The notes: generated by a model not told the origin, from the letters alone. A DNA stretch of 64,000 nucleotides from Margaritifera margaritifera (GCA_029931535.1 JAQPZY010001495.1:1214001-1278000); one strand, 5' to 3'; positions 43,481 to 54,063 are shown, counted from the stretch's first letter. Numbers and translations are program-made.

Positions 43481-43615
43481 AAAGAATGAAACCAAATTTG
43501 TAAACTGTTTGTTAAAGAACAAATTTCCTCCCCCCCCCCTATAAATAATGTTTAGATAAAATTGATAGTTTTATAATAATGATTAGATAAAATTGAATAA
43601 TGATTAGATAAAAAT

Positions 43616-44101
43616 TTATTGTCCGTATTTTAGTAGATACTCTTTTTCGTATTTTGATATTCTGCTTGGGACGATATCTGTTAACATATCCTCTTTCGTT
43701 TGCATTTCATGGATTAAACCGATTATGTTATATTCTTTACCTCGCAGATATGCTTGTAATTGTGTTAGTATTTTTGAGTATATAGTTGCTGCGAATTTAC
43801 ATGACGATTTTTTGTGTTCGAGTTTTGGTTCTAAACGTTTAAATCCAGTGTTTATAAATATACCAGCACCTGATAATATAAGAAAAAGCGGATTAAATAA
43901 ACTTCCTGCTGAAACGATGCCTGCAGTTGTTAATAAAAGTGGAGCATAGAATATTAATTTTATTAGTCTGTTGTGTTACCTGTGTGCGTGCTTTGCGCAA
44001 TACATTTTTTTATGGTATGTATTAAAAGAAGCTATTAGCTGATCTCGTTCATCATCTGGTATCGTTTCTGAAATGTGATTAAAATCAATAATTTGTTTCA
44101 T
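43616..44101 (-). pseudogene. Small membrane protein with in-frame stop (element C)
   Basis: From ATG at 44101 (MKQIIDFNHISETIPDD) the frame has a TAA at 43977-43979 and then continues in the same frame to 43616. After the stop come two hydrophobic segments (LIFYAPLLLTTAGIVSAGSL and PLFLILSGAGIFI), then a charged helical tail ending YEKEYLLKYGQ. Small proteins with a hydrophobic hairpin are common in this virus group. Alternatively the part after the stop could be expressed from elsewhere; an AG-GTAA at the break resembles a splice donor, but I see no matching acceptor. Confidence 0.45.
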
Positions 44102-44110
44102 TATTAATAA

Positions 44111-45289
44111 TTAATGCATAATTTTAAGTGTTGCAGCTGCATTAATAATCATTGTTCGAAAATCTACATTATGTTTATCATCAAGAACCGCTCTGTATTT
44201 GTGGAACAGTTTTGATTTTTGATTTCGGAGTCGTTCTTCTTGTTTTTCATCGTATTCTGCTGTAGATTTATAATCGAGTGTGTTTGAAGCTGTGATGATA
44301 TCATTTATTTCTCCGATTTTATTTTCATGTGAATCAATAAATTCGATGGCCCCTTTGACAAAGTCGATGTTTATATTACTTGGAATAAAGTACTTGTAAA
44401 GTATTACATATGCTGTTGCAAACCTTTCTTTTACATTTGATTGGTCATCTTTTAAATAATCTGGTTGATCTGAACTCGGTTCGTAATATACTGATCGAAA
44501 TCTATATGGTACCGCATAATTTTCCTCAGCATCTACATAAAAATACAAAAGCTGTTTAATAATTTTGTTATCGTGGTAAAAATCACGTATTATTTTTTTA
44601 TTAGTATCATCAATATCTGCTTTCAATTGCTCTTGTGGTACATCATCATAAGAAAAAAGATATGGTTTAATATCACCCGTCCATTCTTTTATTTTATGAA
44701 GATCTGATACTTTTATTTTATCCCTTAAATGTTTATTACTATTATAAAAATTGATAGCCGCATTAATATTATATCCGAACATATCGCTCATTTCTTTTTC
44801 TAGATACCGACGTTCCAAACAAATATTTCCCACTAGAATAGTAAAAACTGCATCAATGAATTTGCTAAGGTCTTTATAAAATTTAATAACCTCCTCAAAT
44901 TTTATATTTGCTGCAGCTCTTATGATCCAGTTTTTAAATTTTTTACTTTTTTCATCATTAATAAAATCTCTGTATTTATCAAATATAACAGATCTCTTAT
45001 TTTTTATTAGGTTTTCTTGTTCTTCATTAAGGGATAATTTACCTCTAAACTCAAAAGTTTCTGGAACATGCTGTATTTTGGTGATATCGACATAATCTTT
45101 ATTTGATTCGATAAATTCGATAGCTGATTTTACGGTGCCTGTTGGTATAGTATCCAGCAACAAGTACTGGTATAGTATTGCATACGCAGCAGCAAAATCA
45201 TCTCGTAATTCATCTTCAGACAAGAGTTCATTTACTTTTAATTTTTCTTTTATCTGATCGCGTAAATTAGAATATTGTGGTTCTGTCAT
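44111..45289 (-). CDS. Helical protein with internal duplication, unknown function
   Basis: From ATG at 45289 the product has about 392 residues. A domain of about 110 residues occurs twice. The first copy starts DDFAAAYAILYQYLL and runs through SAIEFIESN to NWIIRAAAN; the second starts ERFATAYVILYKYF, then GAIEFIDSH, then TMIINAAAT. A separate helical middle part lies between. The product is lysine- and glutamate-rich with no signal or membrane segment. The same AYxILY motif appears once in the neighbouring 45365-46162 product. No known family is recognised; adjacency to the fibre gene hints at a fibre-associated or assembly role. Confidence 0.6.
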   Translation of the reverse strand: MTEPQYSNLRDQIKEKLKVNELLSEDELRDDFAAAYAILYQYLLLDTIPTGTVKSAIEFIESNKDYVDITKIQHVPETFEFRGKLSLNEEQENLIKNKRSVIFDKYRDFINDEKSKKFKNWIIRAAANIKFEEVIKFYKDLSKFIDAVFTILVGNICLERRYLEKEMSDMFGYNINAAINFYNSNKHLRDKIKVSDLHKIKEWTGDIKPYLFSYDDVPQEQLKADIDDTNKKIIRDFYHDNKIIKQLLYFYVDAEENYAVPYRFRSVYYEPSSDQPDYLKDDQSNVKERFATAYVILYKYFIPSNINIDFVKGAIEFIDSHENKIGEINDIITASNTLDYKSTAEYDEKQEERLRNQKSKLFHKYRAVLDDKHNVDFRTMIINAAATLKIMH

Positions 45290-45364
45290 AAAGTTTTTTA
45301 TCACACGATTATCATCGTTTTTGGTTATTATGCTATTATATGATGCTTGATCTGGATTAAGTGT

Positions 45365-46162
45365 CTATTTTATTTCATCTGGTATTTCAGTAAGTGAATT
45401 TAATTCATCGTAAAAAACCGTTTTTTCAAGTTCTGGTAGTGACTTAAGTTTTTTCTCAATTATTTCCACAGTATCAAAAGCAGCTGCTATATCATCATCA
45501 TAATACTTATTTTTATATCCTTTTGTTTTTGATGATAAAAGTATTAGATAGCTTGTGGCGAGCGCGTGTACATCATCTGGTTCATTATGGACAGCAATAA
45601 CTGTTTCAGCGTCATTGTAATCGAGTCCGAGATCACTGAAGAACCGTCGTTTAACAAAATTGTTATGTGCTTTAATATTTCTCCCGAGACCAAGAAGTTT
45701 CTTTTCAAAAATAGTATCTAAACAAGTTGATCTGTTCTTATGATCTCGATCTCGTTCTTTTATACCACCAAATTTTTGTCTTGCTATAAATTTTGTTCGT
45801 GTTATTGTTAAAACATTATCTTTTGACAGTTCTAGAATTACACTATGAAGTAGATCCTTAATTTGATTTTCCAATTTTCCCATTTCAGATGGAACACAAA
45901 ATTTTACGAATACATCGTACATATCTAACAGTTCTTTCATCTGTTTTTTTCTCATTGATATAACCGATCGCAGGTTTAAGATGTTATCAGTGATTTCAGA
46001 CTGGTTATTTAACATATTTGCTAGTTCGCGAATAGCTATTTTACTGTTTTCTATTCTTTTATCCGCTGATGGGAGCCTGAAATCTGGTGTAAACATTTGG
46101 GTGTGATCAAATTCAAATATTTTATTGTAGAACTCACGACATACATCAACAACTTCGCTCAT
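45365..46162 (-). CDS. Helical protein related to its downstream neighbour
   Basis: The protein has 265 residues from ATG at 46162, intact. It is mainly helical with a basic middle (KFGGIKERDRDHKNRSTC). Its C-terminal part HALATSYLILLSSKT then AFDTVEIIEKKLKSL aligns with the twice-repeated module of the 44111-45289 protein (AxAYxILY... AIEFIES). It sits between that gene and the fibre gene in one direction. Function is unknown. Confidence 0.55.
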   Translation of the reverse strand: MSEVVDVCREFYNKIFEFDHTQMFTPDFRLPSADKRIENSKIAIRELANMLNNQSEITDNILNLRSVISMRKKQMKELLDMYDVFVKFCVPSEMGKLENQIKDLLHSVILELSKDNVLTITRTKFIARQKFGGIKERDRDHKNRSTCLDTIFEKKLLGLGRNIKAHNNFVKRRFFSDLGLDYNDAETVIAVHNEPDDVHALATSYLILLSSKTKGYKNKYYDDDIAAAFDTVEIIEKKLKSLPELEKTVFYDELNSLTEIPDEIK

Positions 46163-46207
46163 TGTTTATAGTTATTTCCTAGACAAAAATGTTTTCAGTA
46201 TTAATCG

Positions 46208-47716
46208 TTAGATAATATCCTCCAAGGTAAATATTTGAAACAAAGATAGACCCGGATTTGTAGGTTCGGAGTTAATTACAACTAGTTTGAAATACAAATA
46301 TTTAGTCACGACGGATACAGCAAATTCTTGAATAGTATTTCCAATATATAAAACATTTGGAGCGGTTGTATATAATGTAGAATAGCCGACATCATTATTA
46401 GATCCATCAAGTCGCCAATTATAAATTCTTTCTCCGCCACTTGCTCGTCCACGTAGTTGAAATTTCCATATCGCAACCGGTGACGGGCACTGAACTTTAA
46501 TCCAGAAATTTGCAGACATACAATTGGTTGCCCATTCGTTTCTATTTGTTGACGACTGCAGATGATATGCAAATGCGTTAAAAGGATCATAACCTGGGTA
46601 AGATGATGATGATGATACGATAAATCCAGTACGATTATTGTTATTTCCTGAAAGCGGCGGAATATACCCTACACTATTTTTAGATCGAGTACCACCACCA
46701 CCGACAACTTTTGAATCAACATATGCTTTATTTGTTAGTTCATCTGTTGCAGTTGGCGCCTTTACACATTTTACAACACAGTTAGACATAATTAGATTCC
46801 CTGTCATTGTGTCGCCGATTTTGTTAACCACGGTGCTGCTAAGGTTTAGTAATGATGAGTAAGGAGCGGCATCTCCATGATTGGTCGGTACTGGTAAATT
46901 TATCAGCAATCTGTTATTCATGTTAAGTGTCCCTGTCATTGTATCACCGGCTTTAAGAACAGCATTATCGTTCATGTACTTGACGCTTACCGCATTGTCA
47001 ACTGCCAGTGAAGTGAGCGAGCCAAGCATAGTACTTCCGAGTCGGGGAACATATTCACTGAATTTTGTAGATATATGAGCATAAGAAATTGCGTCGGATG
47101 AATTTGCTGGTGGATAAGCTGTTGGTAATCCTGTTATTTTTCCGTTATTGGACATCTCTAATGTACCAACCATTATATCACCTGTTCGTTTGATATTTAG
47201 TGATGTAACATCATCCACATACGTTTTATTAACGAGGTCATACGGCTCTGTTGGAAACGCTGATGATTTTATTTTATTTGTGTCCATATTAAGCGTACCT
47301 GTCATTGTGTCGCCGTCTTTCTGAACATGTGAATTATCGGATTCAACCAGTTGATTCAGACTCACTGCTTGTGTTGGATCAATATCTGCTGGTGGATAAT
47401 CCGTCACCAGGCCAATAATTTTATCACCTGACATATCTAATATTCCAATCATTGTGTCTCCGGTTTTACTGACTTTTTTTGCATTTAACGCTTTCATTTG
47501 CTCAAGACTTACAGCTTGGGTAATATCTGGATTAAGTACAGGATAATCTGTTTCTAAGCCTATAATCCGACTATTACTCATTTTTAAGTTGCCGGTCATT
47601 GTATCCCCTGATTTCTTTACTAATCCTGTTATGTTTACGGCTGCTGATGCTGCTGCCTTTGTAGTTCCATTAACAGATGTTTTAATTAACGTGCCAAATT
47701 TGCTGTAATAAGACAT
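46208..47716 (-). CDS. Phage-type tail-fibre-like protein with C-terminal discoidin-like domain
   Basis: The protein has 502 residues, intact, ATG at 47716. At least seven repeats of about 40-50 residues start with GDTMTGxLxMxxxxI and end before YVD or AVSLEQ linkers, for example KSGDTMTGNLKMSNSRIIGL and KAGDTMTGTLNMNN. This is the repeat known from tail fibres of tailed bacteriophages and some large viruses, which form trimeric shafts. The last 150 or so residues (PGYDPFNAFAYHLQSS, WIKVQCPSPVAIWKFQL, NWRLDGSNNDVGYSTLY) resemble a discoidin/F5-8C-like carbohydrate-binding domain. The likely role is host-cell attachment at the capsid vertex. Confidence 0.8.
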   Translation of the reverse strand: MSYYSKFGTLIKTSVNGTTKAAASAAVNITGLVKKSGDTMTGNLKMSNSRIIGLETDYPVLNPDITQAVSLEQMKALNAKKVSKTGDTMIGILDMSGDKIIGLVTDYPPADIDPTQAVSLNQLVESDNSHVQKDGDTMTGTLNMDTNKIKSSAFPTEPYDLVNKTYVDDVTSLNIKRTGDIMVGTLEMSNNGKITGLPTAYPPANSSDAISYAHISTKFSEYVPRLGSTMLGSLTSLAVDNAVSVKYMNDNAVLKAGDTMTGTLNMNNRLLINLPVPTNHGDAAPYSSLLNLSSTVVNKIGDTMTGNLIMSNCVVKCVKAPTATDELTNKAYVDSKVVGGGGTRSKNSVGYIPPLSGNNNNRTGFIVSSSSSYPGYDPFNAFAYHLQSSTNRNEWATNCMSANFWIKVQCPSPVAIWKFQLRGRASGGERIYNWRLDGSNNDVGYSTLYTTAPNVLYIGNTIQEFAVSVVTKYLYFKLVVINSEPTNPGLSLFQIFTLEDII

Positions 47717-47892
47717 TTATTATAATGATTTCATAAATTTCAGCGGAAATGATTTTGATAAATTTTAATTACATGGGAATTTATTATAATGATTTTATAA
47801 ATTGATTTCGATAAATTTTAATATACGCCGCGAAATATAGCAGGTCTGTCATAAACTTCGATGATCCATCTAAGAGCACTAAGACAAAACAT
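47717..47892. promoter_or_regulatory. Divergent intergenic region with a direct repeat
   Basis: The fibre gene (minus) and the packaging ATPase (plus) diverge from here. A unit TTTATTATAATGATTTYATAAATT...GATAAATTTTAAT occurs twice, at about 47718-47770 and 47780-47822. It is AT-rich and likely holds both promoters, though no single TATA box stands out. Confidence 0.4.
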
Positions 47893-48510
47893 ATGTATGA
47901 ATTACCTGATACACATTATCTGATTGTTGGGAGAACTGGCTCAGGAAAAACGAATCTTTTAATGAATTTGATAGTAAACAAAATATTAGAATATGATAGT
48001 GCCTACATTTACACAATTAATCCACAACAACAAAAATATGATCTGTTGCAAAATTTTAACAATGAGGTTTTAAAAAAGGTGTCTGGCAAAGATATTATCA
48101 CGTTTTACTCACCAGATAATGTAATCCCAATTGCAGATCTTGATGCTGAGGAAAATAAAATTGTCGTATTTGATGATATACCTCTGACAACCGATGATAC
48201 TAAACCTATTGAGTCTTATTTTGCTTTGTCGAGAAATAAACGCTGTAATTCTATTTATTTGGCGCAGAGTTACTTTACGGTTCCAAAAACAATAAGACGA
48301 AACACAGGCTGTTTTATTTTATTTGGCGGACTTGATAATAATGATATAAGCAGAATTGCCAACGATTTTTATGGTGGAAATAGTGACAAAAAGCAATTTA
48401 TTCAGATGTATAAATACGCGACCGCGAACACATATGATTTCTTTTTATTTGATAAATATGCTGCAAATCCGGCCAGAATGTTTCGAAAGAATTTCACACA
48501 GTTTTTGTGA
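47893..48510 (+). CDS. Packaging ATPase (FtsK/HerA-A32-like), element C
   Basis: The protein has 205 residues, intact. Walker A GRTGSGKT is at 13-20 and Walker B KIVVFDD at 89-95. Then NKRCNSIYLAQSYFTVPKTI and RRNTGCFILFGG follow, the segments expected after Walker B in Polinton packaging ATPases. It is shorter than its element A counterpart because it starts almost directly at the P-loop strand. The predicted role is genome packaging into the capsid. All motifs are present. Confidence 0.9.
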   Translation: MYELPDTHYLIVGRTGSGKTNLLMNLIVNKILEYDSAYIYTINPQQQKYDLLQNFNNEVLKKVSGKDIITFYSPDNVIPIADLDAEENKIVVFDDIPLTTDDTKPIESYFALSRNKRCNSIYLAQSYFTVPKTIRRNTGCFILFGGLDNNDISRIANDFYGGNSDKKQFIQMYKYATANTYDFFLFDKYAANPARMFRKNFTQFL

Positions 48511-48594
48511 ACTAATTTGTAAACAATTCATTCTGAACGATTAGTGGGAACAGTGGAATGCGATTATTTGAAAAATGTATAATTGAATTTTATA

Positions 48595-49953
48595 ATGGAG
48601 CGATATTATTTAGAACGAGCCAACAGCATCCATGAACGATTATATTCGTTGGGAAAACTCGCCGCTGCTAAGTATAAAAATCAACGATTATTTCAGGTGG
48701 TCCGGCAGGGCGAGCAAGACAAAGAGGAATCGATGTTACGATTTCTAAAATCGGTTAGTAAGTTTCTTATTGGAACGTATAAAGATGATGTCGGTAGAGA
48801 ACATGGAATGAATATATCGACAGCAATTTCTCGTGGATTAAGTACAACTGAGGAAATACTTAGGGAGATATTACTGGCACAATTTCCTGGTAGGAGATTA
48901 AATCTTTTTGACGATGGTGATGATGGAAGTGTCCCAGGTGATGATGGAAGTGTCCCAGGTGATGATGGAAGTGGACCGCGCTTATTATCACCTACAGAAC
49001 TGAGGACACAATCACCGTTGTGGGAAACTTATGCCCAACCATCTCAAGCACTGGTTCCATCAGCAGAAACTTTTCCTCCTACACATATGCATCGGCAATT
49101 ATTACCAACTAAGGACCTTGTTCCATTAGCAGAAGATTTTTCTTTAGAATCACAGTGGGAAACGCATACCTCACCATTTCCATCACTCGTTCCGTCAACA
49201 GAAACTTTTCCTCCGACACATATGCATCGGCAATTATTACCAACTAAGGACCTTGTTCCATTAACAGAAGATTTTCCTCCAGGACAGCAGTTTGAAACGC
49301 ATACCCCACCATTTCCATCACTAGTTGCATCAACAGAAACTTTACCTTCGACTCAAATGCAACTACAACCACCGCCATCACAACCACCGCCACCACGACA
49401 AAGACCAACATTTAAACATTATTTTGATCGTAAGCTAATAACAAAAGATTTTATTAAAGATATGCCTTTGGATGAACTAAATTCATGGGTTGAAGCTTTA
49501 CGTAAACAGCGCGTTGATTTATCTAATAAACCAACTAGGACCGATTATGACAGAGAAGTAAAGCCAAAACAAGAAAAGGAATTATCAGACTCGATGAAAA
49601 TGATTTATCGCAAAATTGACGAGATTAATAGTTTTAATCGTCGTGCATCACGGTTACCACTGACGTCCGAACCACAACCACAACCACAACCACAACCTCT
49701 GCCACCACCAAAACTAGAACATGATCCAAAAAACCCGTATTTTTATCTACCAGAATATTTACCTTGGGGCACAGAATCTGCAAAGCCTGGTGGCATGCAT
49801 CAACTAACAAATGAACCGGGAATTTTTGTATGGAAAGTAGACCCGGATTATAAGCCTAAAAGACCAAAAGATCCACCATCTGTTTTTAGTCCAGAAGAAT
49901 TAACAGCAAGAAAATTGAATTTAAATACATTAATTTTCCAGTATCTGAGGTAG
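48595..49953 (+). CDS. Pro/Gln-rich multi-module structural-type protein, N-terminal part
   Basis: From ATG at 48595 there are about 452 codons. The N-terminal domain (about 1-95) is shared with the gene at 52584, including KNQRLFQVVRQGEQ, LRFLKSVSKFLIGTYKDD and GREHGMNISTAIS. A three-fold GDDGSVP repeat follows, then two near-identical repeats with PTHMHRQLLPTKDLVPL. Pro/Gln linkers surround a helical module (LITKDFIKDMPLDELNSWVE). The reading ends just before more modules of the same type, so the gene may originally have run on to 52458. Function is unknown; the build suggests an extended capsid or tegument-like protein. Confidence 0.5.
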   Translation: MERYYLERANSIHERLYSLGKLAAAKYKNQRLFQVVRQGEQDKEESMLRFLKSVSKFLIGTYKDDVGREHGMNISTAISRGLSTTEEILREILLAQFPGRRLNLFDDGDDGSVPGDDGSVPGDDGSGPRLLSPTELRTQSPLWETYAQPSQALVPSAETFPPTHMHRQLLPTKDLVPLAEDFSLESQWETHTSPFPSLVPSTETFPPTHMHRQLLPTKDLVPLTEDFPPGQQFETHTPPFPSLVASTETLPSTQMQLQPPPSQPPPPRQRPTFKHYFDRKLITKDFIKDMPLDELNSWVEALRKQRVDLSNKPTRTDYDREVKPKQEKELSDSMKMIYRKIDEINSFNRRASRLPLTSEPQPQPQPQPLPPPKLEHDPKNPYFYLPEYLPWGTESAKPGGMHQLTNEPGIFVWKVDPDYKPKRPKDPPSVFSPEELTARKLNLNTLIFQYLR

Positions 49954-51330
49954 AAAAATTAATAGAAAAAATGAATTGGAATGAACTGAAAACCTGGAAA
50001 AAGGAAATTAATGATAAGTTTTATGATGAACTTAATTTTATTACAAAGACAATGCTTGACAGATAGAATGTACAACGTGCGCATGGTATAATTGACATAG
50101 CAATTAACAAGTTTCATCCACCACAGGCAGAGAAACAACCACCACCAAAGAGATGGCCTTTAGTACCACTAGTACTTGGTCATACTATTAAAAATATAAT
50201 GTCTAAAGATGAATTGGAAAAAGCTAATTTTCCAATAGATGCGACAAGATTCACAGCAGAAAGAATGAATTTGAACGACCTGCTTAGCTGGAGAAAGGAA
50301 CTGTATGATAAGTTTCATAGTTATCTTCCATTTTCACGTTTAGACGAAGAAAATAAAAAAATAGCGTATACACAGTCACGTTCAGACGAAGAAACTAAAA
50401 AAGAGCGTATACACAGTACGCATATCATATGGTTAATTCACAAATTAAAGATTTACTTGAATCACAGCAGCGACCATCGCAGCCGCAGCAACCACCACAG
50501 CAACCACTGCGGCCACCACGACCACTGCGGCCACCACGACCACAGTCACAGCAACCACAACCACCACAGCAACCACAGCAACAACCACCACAGCCACCAC
50601 AGCAACAACCACCACAGCCACCACAGCCACCACAGCAACAACCACAGCAACCACAGTCAGAAATGCCGCAAACACCACCACAAACACTATCACCACAATC
50701 ACCACTGCCACAAACTTTTAAACCGCCGCCTCACGCAATAGAGGTTTCGCCACAGGAAACAATCCAGTATCCAATACAATCAAAATTTCTACTTAAAGCG
50801 CCTCCGTTAAGTTTTGATCCGCGGTTACTAACATATGATGTAATAGAAAGTTTGCCTTTGAGTGAACTATACAAAAAGAGATCGGAAATGTATAAACGGT
50901 ATACTACTTTATTTAAATTAAAAATAGCTGCCGACAGAGACGAAGCAGAGGCTACAAAAGAAGCGTATAATAAAGTTAATCGACGAATTAGACAGCTTAT
51001 AGGAAAATATTCACCGCCGCCACGACTATCACCACAATCACCACTGCCACAAACTTTTAAACCGCCGCCTCGCGCAATAGAGGTTTCGCCACCGGAAACA
51101 ATGCAGCGGGAATTTAAGCCAGCACAGCTGATTGACATAACACAGACATCACAGCCACAACCACAAGAGGCACTTATTACATCATGGGCACAACCACAAC
51201 CACAACCAAAACCACAATCACTATGACGAAAATCAAAACAACAAAAACAACCATCACAACCAATACCACCACAACCAACACAACCACAACCAACACAACC
51301 TCAAGAGGCACTTAATACATCATGGCCACC
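49954..51330 (+). pseudogene. Middle modules of the Pro/Gln-rich protein, frames broken
   Basis: Three frames carry related helical modules, for example MNWNELKTWKKEINDKFYDE (about 49970), MNLNDLLSWRKELYDKFHSY (about 50265) and LPLSELYKKRSEMYKRYTT (about 50850). They are joined by long Pro/Gln-rich linkers (50440-50720) and by a repeated PQTFKPPPxAIEVSPxETxQ segment at about 50705 and 51048. Stops and frame changes near 49953, 50070, 50430 and 51226 break it. The alternative frame through the linker is almost pure His/Asn/Ser and is an artefact of the (CCACAGCAA)-like repeat. Confidence 0.5.
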
Positions 51331-52458
51331 GCAACAACACAACCACTACTAACACGACCACAACCAACACAACCACAATCAAAACCACGATCACTATCAC
51401 GAAAATCAAAACCACTACCAACACAACCAATACAACCACAAGAGGCACTTAATACATCATGTCCACCGCAACCAACACAACCAACACAACCACTACCACC
51501 ACAACCAACAGAACCACAATCAAAACCACGATCACTATCACGAAAATCAAAACAACAAAAACGACCACCACTAACACCCCGACAATCACCTTCATCTTTA
51601 TCGCCTACAGAAGAGGATAAAAAAGCTGAAAAAGAGGAATGGGAAAAACATGTAAAGGAAATGAGATAAGTTGAGGAAAAAGAAGAAATGGAGCGGATAG
51701 AAATGGCGAAAATGGCGAAAAAACAATTAAAGGAGATGGAAGAAGCGGAGCAGAAAGAACAAAAACAAATATCTGAAAAAGCATCACGTGAGTTTCGACG
51801 AATCACATCCAGAATAGATCGGAAAAAAGAATATGATGCAGAGATGAAAAAAATACAGGACGATCCTCATCTTACTAAAAAAGAAAAGGATGACAAAGAA
51901 TCGCAATTATTTATTGAAAATAAAACGGTGGAGGAAGAAATAGAAAAGCATACTGCTAAAGAGCGCAAAAGAATTCGCTTGGAGATGCAAGCGGAGCAGA
52001 AAGAAGCGGCGCGAAAAGAAAAAGAACGAATATCTGCACTTGCATCCAGTAAGCTACTCCTGACCAAAGATCAGCGGATGAAAGCTTCTGGAAAACTGGC
52101 AACTGAAATAGATCAAAATCCTCTCCTGACGCCCCAGCAGAAGGTAGAGGCAAAAATGGCTTTAATTAGAGAAGATATGCTGTTGAATGAGGAAATAGAC
52201 AGACAGCGGAGAGCTGACCCAACTTTCGTAGAACCGTTAGATTTATCAGAATTTAATATTCCTAATCCAGAGTATTATACGCATCGAGTCTTAGAAGGTT
52301 TTTTACCTGAGGATATTGAATTACTTAAGACCAAAGAAATAGATGATCGTGAAAAATTAAAATTGCGTATGAAAATAGATAAGTCTGAGTACACAAGGAA
52401 CTTTTTTAGATTACATACAAACTTACTTCAGCGAACCGATCGCCACATGAAAATTTAA
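51322..52458 (+). pseudogene. Coiled-coil Lys/Glu-rich protein with premature stop
   Basis: One frame runs from 51322 to 52458 with a single TAA at 51667-51669. Before the stop it has Gln/Pro/Thr repeats and two copies of QSKPRSLSRKSK. After it comes a long heptad-like coiled coil (EMERIEMAKMAKKQLKEMEE and onward), then a unique C-terminus EPLDLSEFNIPNPEYYTHRV. The part from ATG 51688 could be translated alone (256 residues). The coiled coil suggests a scaffold or internal capsid protein. No family is recognised. Confidence 0.5.
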
Positions 52459-52583
52459 ATCTGCCGAAATCGATTGATTGAATTTCTGTCGAAATGGATT
52501 TCGTTGTAAACACTCCTTCGTTTGAAATTGAAATGGATTTATAAACAAGTAAACGTGGAAAAAACATGTAATTGAATATAATA

Positions 52584-53991
52584 ATGGAACGAAATTACTT
52601 GCAACAGGTCCCTAGCAATAACAAACGAATAAATTTGCTGAAAAAACTCAACACGATCAAGGATAAAAATCAGAGAGTATTTCAGATGGCGAGATGGAAT
52701 GAGCAAAACAGAGGAATCGCTGTTACGATTTCTAAAACCGATTCGCAAGTTTTTTATTGGCACGTTTACCGATGATGATGGTAAGGAACATGAGATGACT
52801 ATGTCGGAAGCAATTTCTCAAGGATTTAAGCCAACTGAGGAGACGCTTGATGAGATACAGGAACAAATTCGAGGTATAAATGTGACTCCGCAAATAAATA
52901 TCGGCAGGGATGATCTTACCGCAACACTAAAAAGATCTCCGCGATTGACATGGCGTGAACCTCTGGAAGAAGATAACTTTATCACGGCAATACCGAAACT
53001 CTTTCAACGAGGCGCTAAATCAAAATCGTATACGATTCCATCGGTCGTTTCCAGAGACGAAGAAGAATTTCCAGTGGCCCAACAAGCAGAGTTTCTTTTT
53101 CCTCCGCCGCTACAAGTGGCTCAACAAGCAGAGTTTTTACTTCCTAAGCCGCTACAGGAATTTCCAAGTGAGTTTAATATCAGAACCAAAGCTTACGGTA
53201 TGCCAATTGACAAATTAGAAGAGGAAATGAATAAATTAACTGTTAGAAATAGATTAAATGAACAAAGATTAAACAGTAGCTCAAACCCTGCTTTATTAAA
53301 AGAACATGAGGAAAATATCAAAAAACACAAAATATATTTGAGCGTATATGAAAGGAAATATGACGAGGAAGAAAGACAGAAGAAAGACAGAGAAAAAACT
53401 GATAAAGAAGATAAAGAAAACCCGGCAGACTTTAATACAGCCAGCTCTTTTAGTTTTCTAGATCAAACAATAAAATTGTACAATTACATGTTGAAACAAA
53501 AACTACCGTCCTCAAAACCATCACCGTCATCTCCGATAAAATCATCGCTGGCAAGATCAAAATCACCGTCATCACCAGCAAAATCATCGATGACAAGAAA
53601 AAAATCACCGTCATCACCAGCAAAATCACCGTCATCACCAGCAAAATCATTGCCATCATCACCAGCAAAATCATTGCCATCATCACCAGCAAAATCACCA
53701 TCATCAAAATCACCGTCATCAAGATCACCATCATCAAGATCACCATCATCAAAATCACCATCAAGATCACCGTCATCAAGATCACCAAAGAAAACTGGCA
53801 GAGGCATTGGAATCTTTAAACATAAGCGCGACGTCTTCAATCGGTTAATGGTGCTTCTATCGTCAAAAGAGGCTGGTAATTCTGGTGTGCAACTTGATAA
53901 TGAAATAGTGGAAATACTGGATTATCTCAGAAGTAATCGACACATAACCACTGATGCGCATAGAAAGCTAATAAGAAAACTTATATCATAG
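52584..53991 (+). pseudogene. Paralogue of the 48595 protein with Ser/Pro/Lys repeats, one frameshift
   Basis: From ATG at 52584 the N-terminus (KNQRVFQMARWNEQ) matches the 48595 product, then the frame shifts near 52700 and continues with SLLRFLKPIRKFFIGTFTDD and HEMTMSEAISQG, again matching. Later come two copies of VAQQAEFL, a helical module, a long SPSSPAKS/SPSSRSP repeat (about 53515-53790) resembling SR or H1-like domains, and a C-terminal domain with FNRLMVLLSSKEAGNSGV. It is therefore a duplicate of the larger gene with a different middle. The frameshift probably inactivates it. Confidence 0.6.
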
Positions 53992-54063
53992 ATTGGATTG
54001 GGTGATCTTTCAGCGATTCAGTAAAATCAAATATTCAATCGAATTTAATAAAATCAAATATAT

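Larger units (their letters stand above)
36801..43559. other. Host spacer with small DNA transposons
   Basis: AT-rich sequence without a convincing gene. It includes a Tc1/mariner-type and a hAT-type non-autonomous element, a (CT)n(CA)n run, an old dispersed repeat near 41.7-42.3 kb and a palindromic element at 43349-43480. The 136-residue frame at 40154-40564 and others here show no family features and end in poly-Lys or low complexity. Confidence 0.55.

Noticed and set aside
43977..43990. Splice donor explaining the stop in the 43616-44101 gene
   Set aside because: CAG-GTAACA is present, but no convincing acceptor keeps a reading frame, and other genes nearby show plain decay.
50199..50741. 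His/Asn-rich plus-strand ORF as a metal-binding protein
   Set aside because: The His/Asn tract is the out-of-frame reading of a (CCACAGCAA)-like repeat whose Pro/Gln frame matches neighbouring linkers. Only the part before about 50430 belongs to a real module.
53450..53840. Minus-strand Ile/Met-rich and Asp/Gly-rich ORFs as membrane or acidic proteins
   Set aside because: They are antisense readings of the SPSSPAKS repeat coding region.
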